From: Planctomycetota bacterium
GTDB lineage: Bacteria > Planctomycetota > PLA2
DNA length: 64,000 nucleotides
NCBI GenBank assembly: GCA_021776785.1
Contig: JAJFFF010000002.1
Location: 1-64,000, forward strand
Reading direction: 5' to 3'
The notes under the pieces are model-generated. The model searched no databases and was not told the DNA's origin. It saw only the letters and a list, made by a program, of their open reading frames with translations. The translations under genes were made by a program, and so were the position numbers. Of this stretch, positions 44,401 through 51,815 are shown piece by piece (within the stretch, counting starts at the first letter, position 1; every line of letters starts with the position of its first letter).

Positions 44401-44539
44401 CGGCAAAGAGCTGCGTCTGCCGGAAAACCGCATCGCGATCGTGGCGACACCGGTTCGGCCCCCGTCGGCGCAGGGGGCGCTGGATCGCTACCTGAAGCTG
44501 CTGGCGGGCGTACGCCGGTATCGCGCCGACCAGGCCTGA
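41420..44539 (+). CDS. mfd: Transcription-repair coupling factor
   Basis: 1039 residues from GTG 41420. Mfd removes RNA polymerase stalled at DNA damage and recruits UvrA. The UvrB-like N-terminal modules are shorter than in E. coli. The RNA-polymerase-interacting domain begins with AGDHVVHLAHGIGLFCGIE. The translocase has GDVGYGKTEVAMRAAF (Walker A), VVIDEEQRFGVEHKE (DEEQ box), TMTATPIPRTLNLAMLG, TTIIESGLDIPNANTL and QLRGRVGRGSHKAYA. A C-terminal D7 domain is present. It forms a likely operon with rnc. Confidence 0.96.
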   Translation: MATGRDRSRPNWRELLGLAPLAAVRPRVGGLYGGSLGLALATRIPDDAPCVVVCDNARRIEDVAGDLTLFGVPRARRVVFPDLADDERGLERLAAITRFLDGEPIVLLASCDALDEPVPSPAALRAGRIELAPGREDFGPEVLAARLGADEWERVSLVTAPGEYSVRGDIVDLFPPGYGQPLRLEYFGDELETIRRFDPDTQRSVGVVPAVAFATATIEKEFGRLMDHLAPDVPVFGVEIDEKHRDKVAGQPGADFDGLREGDLVVAVQQIEPVTSGAEALRERIRESCARVDHAYFACRNDAEETRVRQLLAEFAPAHLRYVRGRLSRSFTLPERRLSVFGYDDLLQHMTRRRPAPKRHQGRALDDFLDLEAGDHVVHLAHGIGLFCGIETIDKGGAQVEHCVVEFADKVRVFVPVSKIDLIQKYVGAPRGTPRLAKIGGTGWSRAKERVKKAVTDLALRLLEIQAMREKRPGIAYPRDDSMQHEFEASFPYEETPDQLSALESVKQDMETARPMDRLLCGDVGYGKTEVAMRAAFKAVLGGRQVAVLVPTTVLAAQHYNTFRERMAGYPVHIEMLSRFRTDAEARATQEGLRDKTVDIVIGTHRLLSPKVEFGDLGLVVIDEEQRFGVEHKERLKSLRAIVDVLTMTATPIPRTLNLAMLGLRDISNLTTPPEGRMPVETQVHAFDEKLVAQYLHRELRRGGQVFFVHNRVQTIYRIERLVSSLVPSARRVVAHGRMGRKDLEDSMVRFAGGDADVLIATTIIESGLDIPNANTLIVDSAQMIGLADLHQLRGRVGRGSHKAYALFMLPPGHKSVGEVAEKRLRTIEEHSGLGAGFRIALKDLEIRGAGNILGGEQSGYIADVGYELYCRLLEDSVRELRNEKVTVPTDTFVDLRVDAALPEDYCGDRALKLGFYRKIAGARTTTDIEELEAELKDRFGPIPSPTQRLFDVARLRVVGQDYGIGRFAMETGGVLQMTMFDSDRALPFLRKKLGKELRLPENRIAIVATPVRPPSAQGALDRYLKLLAGVRRYRADQA

Positions 44540-44555
44540 GCCTGGGGCCAGGCTC
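44538..44555 (+). terminator. Hairpin directly after mfd
   Basis: GAGCCTG-GGGC-CAGGCTC overlaps the mfd stop codon. There is no T-run, and the next gene starts only 37 bp later, so it may attenuate rather than end transcription. Confidence 0.4.
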
Positions 44556-44591
44556 CTCAGGAAGCGGGGCCCGCGGTGGTATCTTGGCCGC

Positions 44592-45788
44592 ATGCGGAGT
44601 TTGGTTGTAGTTTTGTGGATGGTCTCGGTGCTGTGCGCCCAGCCGGGCACGGAAGCCGCGGCCGGTGCGGGTAAGACGTCGGTGTCCGATCCGACGGCGG
44701 GCGAGAAGGACGCCTCCGCGGCCGAGGCGGAACGCGTCAAGAAGCTCGAAGCGGAGAAGAAGGCAAAGAAGCCGGATCCGTTCGGGTTCCCGATCACGTT
44801 CAACGAAGAGATTATTACGCGCTCGGATGTTTTGCGTTCGCTCGGCGCGCGCGAAAGCGATCTCGGATCACCCGCCGTGCTGCGTGCCGAGCGCGACAAA
44901 TTGTTGCGCGACAAAGTCGTGCAGTTGGTGGCCGCGAGCTTGGGCATCACCGTGATCAAAGATGAGTTGGACGCGCGCATCCAAGCGCTTAAGGACAACT
45001 ACGGCGGCGACGCGAAGTACTTCGAGTGGGTGGCCCAACAGGGTTACACGCAAGCGCGTTTTCGTGAGACCCAGCGTCAGTTGATTTTGCGTGCGAAGTT
45101 GGACCGCATGCTGATCGCGGGCATCAGCCCGGATGGGCGCACACTCCTGCCGTGGGCCATTCGCCCTTCGCCGCGTGAACTGCGTCTGGCGTTTGAGAAC
45201 GATCCCATTCGCAAGGAGGCGGGCGTGGCCGCTAGCTGGGTGGAGTTTTCCATCGAGCTCACCAACGACGAAAAGCGGCCGTTGATGCTCCTCATGATGG
45301 AAGACGATGTGACGCCGGAAGACATTCGCGAAAAGACCGAAGAAGTCTTGCAGCCGCGGCTCGATGCCTTGCTCGCGCGCATCGCGAGCGAAGGGTTTCC
45401 CGCGGTCGCGAAGACCATTCCCACGGCGAAGACCGGCGATGAAGAACTTCCCGAAAAGAAGTCGGACGATCCGGCGATGCGGTTTTTGCAGGAAGGTCCC
45501 GTGCGAACGATGTCGCCTCCGATTCCCGTGAAGGCGGGTTGGCGATTTTTGTTCGTTGTGGATCGCATCGACGCCAGTCAACTCCGACTCGAAGACGAAG
45601 CGGTCGCCGCGGTTTACGTGAAGCGCATCCAACAGCTGCGCTCCCGCAAGTGGGAACAGATCCTGCAGCTCCGCGCGCTGGACGATTCGACGTTGCGCCC
45701 GCCGCGCGTCAAAGCCGAAGTGCGCAAGTCGATGCTCGCCGACTTAAAAGAGGCGGTCGAGGCCCTCCGCGCCCTCGGCATTCACTAG
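44592..45788 (+). CDS. SurA-like exported chaperone / peptidyl-prolyl isomerase-like protein
   Basis: 398 residues with signal peptide (SLVVVLWMVSVLCAQPGTEA) and a charged linker. The core has FNEEIITRSDVLRSLG and LRDKVVQLVAASLGITVIKD followed by DELDARIQALKDNYGG, the pattern of SurA_N domains. A degenerate parvulin-like segment may lie at 180-340. It likely helps outer-membrane protein folding. It follows mfd closely. Confidence 0.65.
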   Translation: MRSLVVVLWMVSVLCAQPGTEAAAGAGKTSVSDPTAGEKDASAAEAERVKKLEAEKKAKKPDPFGFPITFNEEIITRSDVLRSLGARESDLGSPAVLRAERDKLLRDKVVQLVAASLGITVIKDELDARIQALKDNYGGDAKYFEWVAQQGYTQARFRETQRQLILRAKLDRMLIAGISPDGRTLLPWAIRPSPRELRLAFENDPIRKEAGVAASWVEFSIELTNDEKRPLMLLMMEDDVTPEDIREKTEEVLQPRLDALLARIASEGFPAVAKTIPTAKTGDEELPEKKSDDPAMRFLQEGPVRTMSPPIPVKAGWRFLFVVDRIDASQLRLEDEAVAAVYVKRIQQLRSRKWEQILQLRALDDSTLRPPRVKAEVRKSMLADLKEAVEALRALGIH

Positions 45789-46147
45789 CGCGGAGGTCTT
45801 TCGCCGATCGGCTTAGGCCCGGTTTGGCGCCCTGTGAGCCGGCGAATTTAAGCCTCGACCCGGCGCGGGGCCTGGATTCTGGATTTTGGCGCTCGCGGGG
45901 GCCTCGTAAGTCGTTTCCCTGAATGGGTTTATCGTTTTCGTAAAAACGTCGAACCCTTTTCCAGCCGACTCGTTTTTCACTTTCATAAGATAGCAGTCTC
46001 GCCGGTCTTGGACTGGGGCGTCGGATCCGTGTCGAAGGACGTGTGTCGAAGGACACTACATCTCGAATGACACGGGATCTCGAATGACACGGGCAAGGCG
46101 ATGCCAGAACGGGCAAGGAACGGCGGCAGAACCGCTAGAGGAATAAG
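45789..46147. other. Intergenic region with short tandem repeats
   Basis: About 360 bp. Contains GTGTCGAAGGAC twice (46029-46040, 46043-46054) and ATCTCGAATGACACGGG twice in tandem (46060-46076, 46077-46093), just upstream of the toroid gene, where its promoter must be. AGAGGAA precedes ATG 46148. Confidence 0.6.
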
Positions 46148-47683
46148 ATGCGCAGAATCAGCGACCACTACGACGAAGGTGGATTTAACGAGTCGATCCA
46201 AGGCCTCATTAAGAGTTCGCCTTGGTGGATGATCTCGTTGGTCATCCACGGCATTGCGTTGTTCATCGCCGCTCAGTTGACCCACGATGTGACCAAGACC
46301 GGTGGCGGTGTCGCCATGGTTTCGGATCGCACGCAAGAGGCCGAAGAGCCCGAGGAAGAGGTCGAAGAGGAAGTCGAAGTCGAAGAGGAGGAGCCCGAAG
46401 AGGTTCCGATCGAGACCGAAGAGGTCAGCGACCATAACGAGGTCGACACCGACTCCGACTTTGAAGAGACCGCCGGCGAAGACGGAAACTCCGACGCGCC
46501 GTTCACCGGTCCTCAATCCAACTCGGCGATCGGTCTCGGTGGCGGCGCGGGCGGTGGTAAGCGCGGTCGCGGCGGACGCAGGAACCTGCGCGCGGGCGGC
46601 GGCAATGCGATGACGCAAAATGCCGTTGAGCTCGGTCTCAAATGGCTCGCGGACCACCAAGACGTCGATGAGGACGGCAAGTGGGACGCGGATGAGTTCA
46701 TGAAGCATGACCCCGCCGACGACAAGTGCAGCGGTGCGGGCGGTCAGCTTTTCGATGTCGGTGTCACCGGCCTCTCGTTGCTGGCGTTCCTCGGTGCGGG
46801 TTACACCGACCGTGGCACGGCGAAGGAGAACAAGTACGCGCAAAACGTCCGTAAGGGCTTGCGTTACTTGATGACCAGCCAGGCCGAAGACGGCGTCTTC
46901 GGAACCCGTGCAACCCACAGCTTTATCTACAACCACGCGATCGCGACGCTTGCGATGTGCGAAGCGTATTGGATGACGCGCAACCCGCGCTACAAGAAGC
47001 CGGCCCAGGAGGGCTTGAACTTCTTGGCGATGTCGCGCAACCCGTACATGGCTTGGCGTTACGTGCCGCGCGGCGGCGAGAACGATACGTCCGTGACCGG
47101 TTGGTGCGTGATGGCGCTCAAGTCCGGTAAGTTCGCGAACCTTGAGGTTGACCCGGATGCGTTCGAAGGAGCGCGTCAGTGGGTCGACAAGATGACCGAG
47201 CCGAACTTCGGTAAGGTTGGCTACAACTACCCCGGCGGCGCGCCCGCGCGTCCCGAGGGCAAGCAAGACAAGTTCCCGCCCGATAAGTCGGAGTCGATGA
47301 CGGCGGCCGGCATTCTGACGCGCATCTTCCTCGGTGAGGACCCGCGTGCGAGCAAGATGATCAAAATGGGCGCCAAGCTCTGCACCGATCTTCCGCCGAA
47401 GTGGGACCCCGAAGACGGCTCGATTGACATGTACTACTGGTACTACGCGACACTCGCGCTGTTCCAGGTCGGTCAAGGCGAGTGGCGCAAGTGGAACGAG
47501 TCGATGAAGAAAGCCATCGTGGACAACCAAAACCCGACCGGAACGGGCTCGAAGACGGGTTCGTGGGATCCGATCGGTTGCTGGGGCGACGACGGTGGCC
47601 GCGTCTACTCGACCGCTTGCTTGGTGATGTGCCTTGAGGTGTATTACCGCTATGACCGTGTGTTTGGCGCGGGTGGTCGGTAA
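46148..47683 (+). CDS. Membrane-anchored terpenoid-cyclase-type alpha/alpha toroid protein
   Basis: 511 residues. A single membrane helix lies near residues 26-45 (WWMISLVIHGIALFIAAQL), then a very acidic linker (EEVEEEVEVEEEEPEE) and a Gly-rich stretch, then from about 155 a toroid of the prenyltransferase/squalene-cyclase type: VELGLKWLADHQD, GVTGLSLLAFLGAG, GLRYLMTSQAEDGVFG, NHAIATLAMCEAYWMT, SMTAAGILTRIFLGED. The cyclase DxDD motif is not evident, so a binding or scaffolding role is more likely than cyclisation. The stop codon lies in the first bases of a 240-bp repeat. Confidence 0.8.
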   Translation: MRRISDHYDEGGFNESIQGLIKSSPWWMISLVIHGIALFIAAQLTHDVTKTGGGVAMVSDRTQEAEEPEEEVEEEVEVEEEEPEEVPIETEEVSDHNEVDTDSDFEETAGEDGNSDAPFTGPQSNSAIGLGGGAGGGKRGRGGRRNLRAGGGNAMTQNAVELGLKWLADHQDVDEDGKWDADEFMKHDPADDKCSGAGGQLFDVGVTGLSLLAFLGAGYTDRGTAKENKYAQNVRKGLRYLMTSQAEDGVFGTRATHSFIYNHAIATLAMCEAYWMTRNPRYKKPAQEGLNFLAMSRNPYMAWRYVPRGGENDTSVTGWCVMALKSGKFANLEVDPDAFEGARQWVDKMTEPNFGKVGYNYPGGAPARPEGKQDKFPPDKSESMTAAGILTRIFLGEDPRASKMIKMGAKLCTDLPPKWDPEDGSIDMYYWYYATLALFQVGQGEWRKWNESMKKAIVDNQNPTGTGSKTGSWDPIGCWGDDGGRVYSTACLVMCLEVYYRYDRVFGAGGR

Positions 47684-47812
47684 GCGCTTCGCGCTTGGCG
47701 TTATCTCTTGGTTCACCGCCTGACGGCGTTGAGACCTCGACGTCCGAACGGTTTGACATGAATTCAACGCGCGTCGTCACCTTTGGTGGCGGCGCGCGTT
47801 ATTTATTGGGTT

Positions 47813-47830
47813 CAACATCTGACGATGTTG
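47813..47830 (+). repeat. Dispersed TGAC-loop hairpin in tandem unit 1
   Basis: CAACATC-TGAC-GATGTTG followed by GAGACCTGGACG and, about 50 nt later, GACGCC-TCT-GGCGTC. Confidence 0.7.
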
Positions 47831-48051
47831 AGACCTGGACGCTCGGTCGGTTTGGCACCAATTCGGTTGCCGTGTGACGCCTCTGGCGTCGTGTACGGGT
47901 CCCGGTTCTGTTGCTGCTGGTAAGCGCATCGCGCTTACCGTTATCTCTGGTTCATGGCCTGACGGCGTTGAGACCTCGACGTCCGAACGATTTGACATGA
48001 ATTCAACGCGCTTCGTCACCTCTGGTGGCGGCGCGCGTTATTTATTGGGTT

Positions 48052-48069
48052 CAACATCTGACGATGTTG
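48052..48069 (+). repeat. Dispersed TGAC-loop hairpin in tandem unit 2
   Basis: Same as in unit 1, with stem 2 GACGCC-TCT-GGCGTC near 48116. Confidence 0.7.
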
Positions 48070-48270
48070 AGACCTGGACGCTCGGTCGGTTTGGCACCAA
48101 TTCGGTTGCCATGTGACGCCTCTGGCGTCGTGTACGGGTCCCGGTTCGATGCTGCCCGTCGGTAGGCGCTTCGCGCTTAGCGTTATCTCTGGTTCACCGC
48201 CTGACGGCGTTGAGACTTCGACGTCCGAACGGTTTGACATGAATTCAACGCGCGTCGTCGCCTCTGGCGG

Positions 48271-48459
48271 ACCTTGTTGGCGATGAGATTGGATTGTGTG
48301 TCTGTCGCATCCGGCGATCCGCGGCGGGTCTCTGCCTCGACGTTCGCTCTGGCGTGAGCTTGCGTGTGCGCTGTCTCTCCGGGCGCCCTGCGCGCTTCGT
48401 CGTTGTTTGCTGTGGCCTTGGGCTTGGCCTCTTGCTTCGGGGAGGCCTATACTTCCACG
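48271..48459. other. Leader of the aminotransferase gene
   Basis: About 190 bp without a gene. GGGGAGG at about 48439 is the nearest Shine-Dalgarno-like sequence to ATG 48460. Confidence 0.4.
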
Positions 48460-49635
48460 ATGGCGATTTCTGGTTCGGTTCGTGCGGCGCTTGATCGTGC
48501 TTCTTGGATTCGCAAGATGTTTGAGGAGGCCAACCGTCTGCGGGCCGAGCGGGGCGATGACGCCGTCGCCGACCTCAGCCTGGGCAACCCGTACAACGAG
48601 CCGCCCGCCGCGTTCTTCGAGCACCTAAAGCGTGAGTCCGAGTTGCGCACCGGCCTGCGCCATCGGTACATGACCAACTCCGGCTACCCCGACGTGCGCG
48701 CGCGCATGGCGCAGCACCTCGCCGGCCGCACGGGGCTGCCTTACACCCAAGAACACGTGTGCATGACCGGCGGGGCGGCCGGCGCGCTCAACGTTGTCTT
48801 GCGCGTGCTGCTCGAGCCGGGCGACGAAGTCGTGCTCGTGAGCCCGAGCTTTGTCGAGTACCCGTTCTACATCGAGAACTTCGGCGGCGTTCCGTGCGTC
48901 GTGCCGTGCCGGGCGGACTTCATTCCCGACGCCGACCGCATCGCCGACGCGTGCACGGCGAACACGCGCGCGGTGATCTTGAATGCACCAAACAACCCGA
49001 CCGGGCGCATTTATCCGGAACGATTTTGGCAGGATCTGGGGCGCGCGCTCGCCGGCCGTTCCGCCGCGATGAGCCGTCCGATCTACCTGCTGTTTGACGA
49101 TCCGTACTACCACATCTACTACACCGAGAACGCTCCCCCCGAACCGAGCCGGTTCTACGACCAGACGATCTATATCTCGAGCTTCTCCAAGGATCTTGGA
49201 CTGGCCGGCGAGCGGATCGGGTACCTCGCGATTCACCCCGACGCGGCCGCGCGGGAGGACCTCCAGCGGGCGATGCCTTTCGCTCTGCGCGCGTTGGGCC
49301 AAGTGAGTGCGCCGGCCACGATGCAGCGCGCCGCGGCCGCCCTGGTCGACGAGCCGCGCGATGCGGTCCGCGCGTTTTACCGCAAGCGGCGCGACCGTGT
49401 GGAAGAAGCGCTGCAAGCGATCGGCCTCGACACGCCGCCGCTCGAAGGCGGATTCTACGCGTTTCCGAAATCGCCCGAGGCCGACGACATGGTGTTTTGT
49501 CGACGCATGCTCGATGAGGGGCTGATCGTCGTGCCGGGATCCGCGTTTGCGGCGCCGGGACGGTTCCGGATGAGTTACTCCGTCGATATGGAAGTCTTGG
49601 AGCGCGGTCTTGAGATCCTTAAGCGGTCGGTTTGA
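48460..49635 (+). CDS. Class I/II PLP-dependent aminotransferase
   Basis: 391 residues from ATG 48460. Fold-type I features in order: SLGNPYNEPP, MTGGAAGALNVVL, NAPNNPTGRIYP, LLFDDPYYHIYY (the Asp that contacts the pyridine nitrogen) and ISSFSKDLGLAGERIGYL with the Schiff-base Lys. FRMSYSVDMEVLERGL near the end holds the substrate Arg. The amino-acid substrate is not defined. The Rossmann-type gene follows 15 bp later and may work with it. Confidence 0.88.
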   Translation: MAISGSVRAALDRASWIRKMFEEANRLRAERGDDAVADLSLGNPYNEPPAAFFEHLKRESELRTGLRHRYMTNSGYPDVRARMAQHLAGRTGLPYTQEHVCMTGGAAGALNVVLRVLLEPGDEVVLVSPSFVEYPFYIENFGGVPCVVPCRADFIPDADRIADACTANTRAVILNAPNNPTGRIYPERFWQDLGRALAGRSAAMSRPIYLLFDDPYYHIYYTENAPPEPSRFYDQTIYISSFSKDLGLAGERIGYLAIHPDAAAREDLQRAMPFALRALGQVSAPATMQRAAAALVDEPRDAVRAFYRKRRDRVEEALQAIGLDTPPLEGGFYAFPKSPEADDMVFCRRMLDEGLIVVPGSAFAAPGRFRMSYSVDMEVLERGLEILKRSV

Positions 49636-49650
49636 TACGATCCGCGCCCT

Positions 49651-51420
49651 ATGAGACGGTTTGATTCTGTGTGCGTCCTCGGCGGCGCCGGTCTTGTCGG
49701 CTACCAAGTAGCGCGACGGCTCCTGCGACACGAGGTCACAAAGCACATCATCATTGTTTCGCTGGGGCGTGGCGAAGTGTCGCGCGCAGTGGCGGCGCTC
49801 CGCGAGGAGTTCGGCGGCGCGCAGATCGACGGGCGTTATGGGAACGTGTTCGCCCGCGGCCGGCTCGCCGATTCCGAAACTGAAGAGGTCGAGCCCGTGC
49901 TCGATCGTCGCGACCCGGAACGCCGGCGCGCGCTTTTGGCCGACATCTACGAGAGCTTCGAAGGCGCGATGGGGGAGTCCGCGTTGGTCGGTCTCGTGCG
50001 CGCGATGAAGCCGGACGCGATGGTGGACTGCATCAACACAGCGACCGCGATCTCGTATCAGGACGTGCCCACTTCGGCCAAGCAGCTCATGGCGCAGCTG
50101 GGGATGCGCGGTGACGACGGCGCGGCCGCATCCGACGCGCACTTTCGCGAGGACCTCGAAGGTCTCCTCGTCTCGATCGAAATCCCGCAGCTGATCCTGC
50201 ACGTGCGCTTGCTCCACACGGCGCTGACCGAAGTAGGGGCGTCGGTCTACCTCAAGGTGGGTACGACCGGCACCGGCGGTATGGGGTTAAACATCCCGTT
50301 CACGCATGGCGAAGACAAGCCGAGCCCGACGCTGATGGCGAAGACGGCGGTCGCGTTTGCGCACACCGGGCTCCTGTTCTTGGCGGCGCGCACCGAGGGC
50401 GGTCCCGTGTTCAAAGAGCTCAAGCCCGCCGCGATGATCGGCTATCGCGAAGTCGCTGTGCAGGAAGTGCCCGGCTACGCGTGGATCCGTCGCGGGGAGC
50501 GATTCGTCAAAGAGCGCCAGCCCTCTCGCAAGTTGTTTCGGGCTAAGGAAGCGTCCCTGGGCGATCCGCTCGACCTCGTTCCCGACGCCGCACCCTTCGA
50601 GCAGAGCCGCGACGCCGACGGGACGCCGCGCACGCTCAAGATAGCGTGCGTCAACACAGGCGAAAACGGGTGGTTCGCGCACGGCGAGTTCGAGGCCATC
50701 ACGGCCCTCGATCAGATGGAGATGATTACGCCCGAAGAGATCGCGCGCGCGTCCGTACAGGAGCTTTGCGGGCAGTCCACGGGGCGCGATGTCATCGGCG
50801 CCATCGACGGCGCGATCTTGGGACCGACGTACAAAGGCGGCTTGTTGCGCCAAGTGGCGCTCGACCGCATCCAGCAGATCGAAGCTGAAGGCTCGGTGCC
50901 GTCGATCGCCCTTGGCGACCTCGGTCCTCCGCAGCTCTCGAAGTACCTGTTTGAACTCTATCTGTTCCGCGCTGAGTTTGGCGCGCTGGAGCCGACGGCC
51001 GTGGGCCTGCGCGGCGCCGATGCGGGCGCGCGACTCGCGGAGCGGCTGGGGGCGATGCCCGAGCTGTGCGACGCGATCGTTTCGGTGGGAATTCCGATCC
51101 TGATGCCGGACGGCGCTACGATTCGCCGCGGTCCCGAGATCAAAATCCCGGGCTACGATCCGAGCGTTGGACCACGTCGCGCCACCGCAACCGAAATCGA
51201 TCAGTGGGCGCAAAAGGGGTGGGTCGATCTTCGCCCGCAAAGTTTGATCGCATGGGCGGACCGACTCGATCGCGCGTTGGAGTCACGACGCGGCGGATCG
51301 GCTGGCGCGTCGGATGCCATGGGTCATGAAACCTATGGCCGCGATGACTTCCGCTTGGGCGAAGTCGTTGCGTGGGTGTTTGCGAACGAGCCCGGCTTTC
51401 GCGGCTTTCGTATCAAGTAG
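49651..51420 (+). CDS. Rossmann-fold NAD(P)-binding protein, large conserved hypothetical
   Basis: 589 residues. The N-terminus CVLGGAGLVGYQVARRLL is a GxxGxxG dinucleotide-binding site. AMVDCINTATAISYQDVPTS and LKVGTTGTGGMGLNIPFTHG follow. The protein is about twice the size of common short-chain dehydrogenases and its second half matches nothing I know. It is probably a cytoplasmic oxidoreductase or epimerase; the substrate is unknown. It forms a unit with the aminotransferase. Confidence 0.65.
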   Translation: MRRFDSVCVLGGAGLVGYQVARRLLRHEVTKHIIIVSLGRGEVSRAVAALREEFGGAQIDGRYGNVFARGRLADSETEEVEPVLDRRDPERRRALLADIYESFEGAMGESALVGLVRAMKPDAMVDCINTATAISYQDVPTSAKQLMAQLGMRGDDGAAASDAHFREDLEGLLVSIEIPQLILHVRLLHTALTEVGASVYLKVGTTGTGGMGLNIPFTHGEDKPSPTLMAKTAVAFAHTGLLFLAARTEGGPVFKELKPAAMIGYREVAVQEVPGYAWIRRGERFVKERQPSRKLFRAKEASLGDPLDLVPDAAPFEQSRDADGTPRTLKIACVNTGENGWFAHGEFEAITALDQMEMITPEEIARASVQELCGQSTGRDVIGAIDGAILGPTYKGGLLRQVALDRIQQIEAEGSVPSIALGDLGPPQLSKYLFELYLFRAEFGALEPTAVGLRGADAGARLAERLGAMPELCDAIVSVGIPILMPDGATIRRGPEIKIPGYDPSVGPRRATATEIDQWAQKGWVDLRPQSLIAWADRLDRALESRRGGSAGASDAMGHETYGRDDFRLGEVVAWVFANEPGFRGFRIK

Positions 51421-51460
51421 CACGCGCGCGCGCGACGCTGTCGACGTCAAAACGAAAAAG

Positions 51461-51484
51461 GGCCGGTTGTCGAAACAACCGGCC
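51461..51484. terminator. Bidirectional intrinsic terminator
   Basis: GGCCGGTTGT (51461-51470), CGAA and ACAACCGGCC (51475-51484). On the minus strand it is followed by CTTTTT and serves rpsT; on the plus strand TTGTT follows and it serves the gene ending at 51420. Confidence 0.85.
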
Positions 51485-51511
51485 TTGTTCATTTGATTTG
51501 GTCGTGGCCGC

Positions 51512-51772
51512 TTAGGAAGCGGGGATCGCTTTGGCCAGCTTGGACTTCATTCGCGCCGCCTTGTTGGCGTGGATGCGATTGTGCTTGGCTGCCTTGTCGA
51601 GAAGCTTCATCGCGCGCGGGAGTTCCGTGCGTGCGGTCGCGGCGTCACCGTCGTCGATCGCGGTGCGAACCTTCTTGAGTTGCGTCCGCATCTCCGACAT
51701 CGCGGCGCGGTTTGCGGCGCGACGCTTGATGTTTTTCCGGACGGCTTTCTGTGCTGTTCTTGAGTGTGCCAT
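51512..51772 (-). CDS. rpsT: 30S ribosomal protein S20
   Basis: 86 residues, normal size, highly basic: AHSRTAQKAVRKNIKRRAAN, SEMRTQLKKVRTAIDDGD and the conserved KLLDKAAKHNRIHANKAARM. It binds 16S rRNA in early assembly of the small subunit. A terminator lies 28 bp downstream. Confidence 0.95.
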   Translation of the reverse strand: MAHSRTAQKAVRKNIKRRAANRAAMSEMRTQLKKVRTAIDDGDAATARTELPRAMKLLDKAAKHNRIHANKAARMKSKLAKAIPAS

Positions 51773-51815
51773 ATCTGTTTCGTATCGAGCCCAGGTTCAA
51801 ACCCGCTGCGGGCTC

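Larger units (their letters stand above)
47680..48270 (+). repeat. About 240-bp tandem array, 2.5 copies
   Basis: Unit 1 starts at 47680, unit 2 at 47920 and a partial unit 3 at 48162. Each unit has a GTAAGCGC-type stem (perfect 9 bp at 47919-47939), a TGAC-loop stem (47714, 47953, 48195), a CACC-T(T/C)T-GGTG or CGCC-TCT-GGCG stem, then in full units a second TGAC-loop stem CAACATC/GATGTTG (47813, 48052) and GACGCC-TCT-GGCGTC. Unit 1 begins in the stop codon of the toroid gene. No long open frame crosses the array in any convincing way. Confidence 0.85.

Noticed and set aside
45983..47767. 594-residue open frame on the minus strand
   Set aside because: Antisense to the toroid gene and its repeats; no domain, signal or ribosome-binding site.
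47680..48270. CRISPR array
   Set aside because: The repeat period is about 240 bp, with nested stems and no short variable spacers; no cas genes are near.
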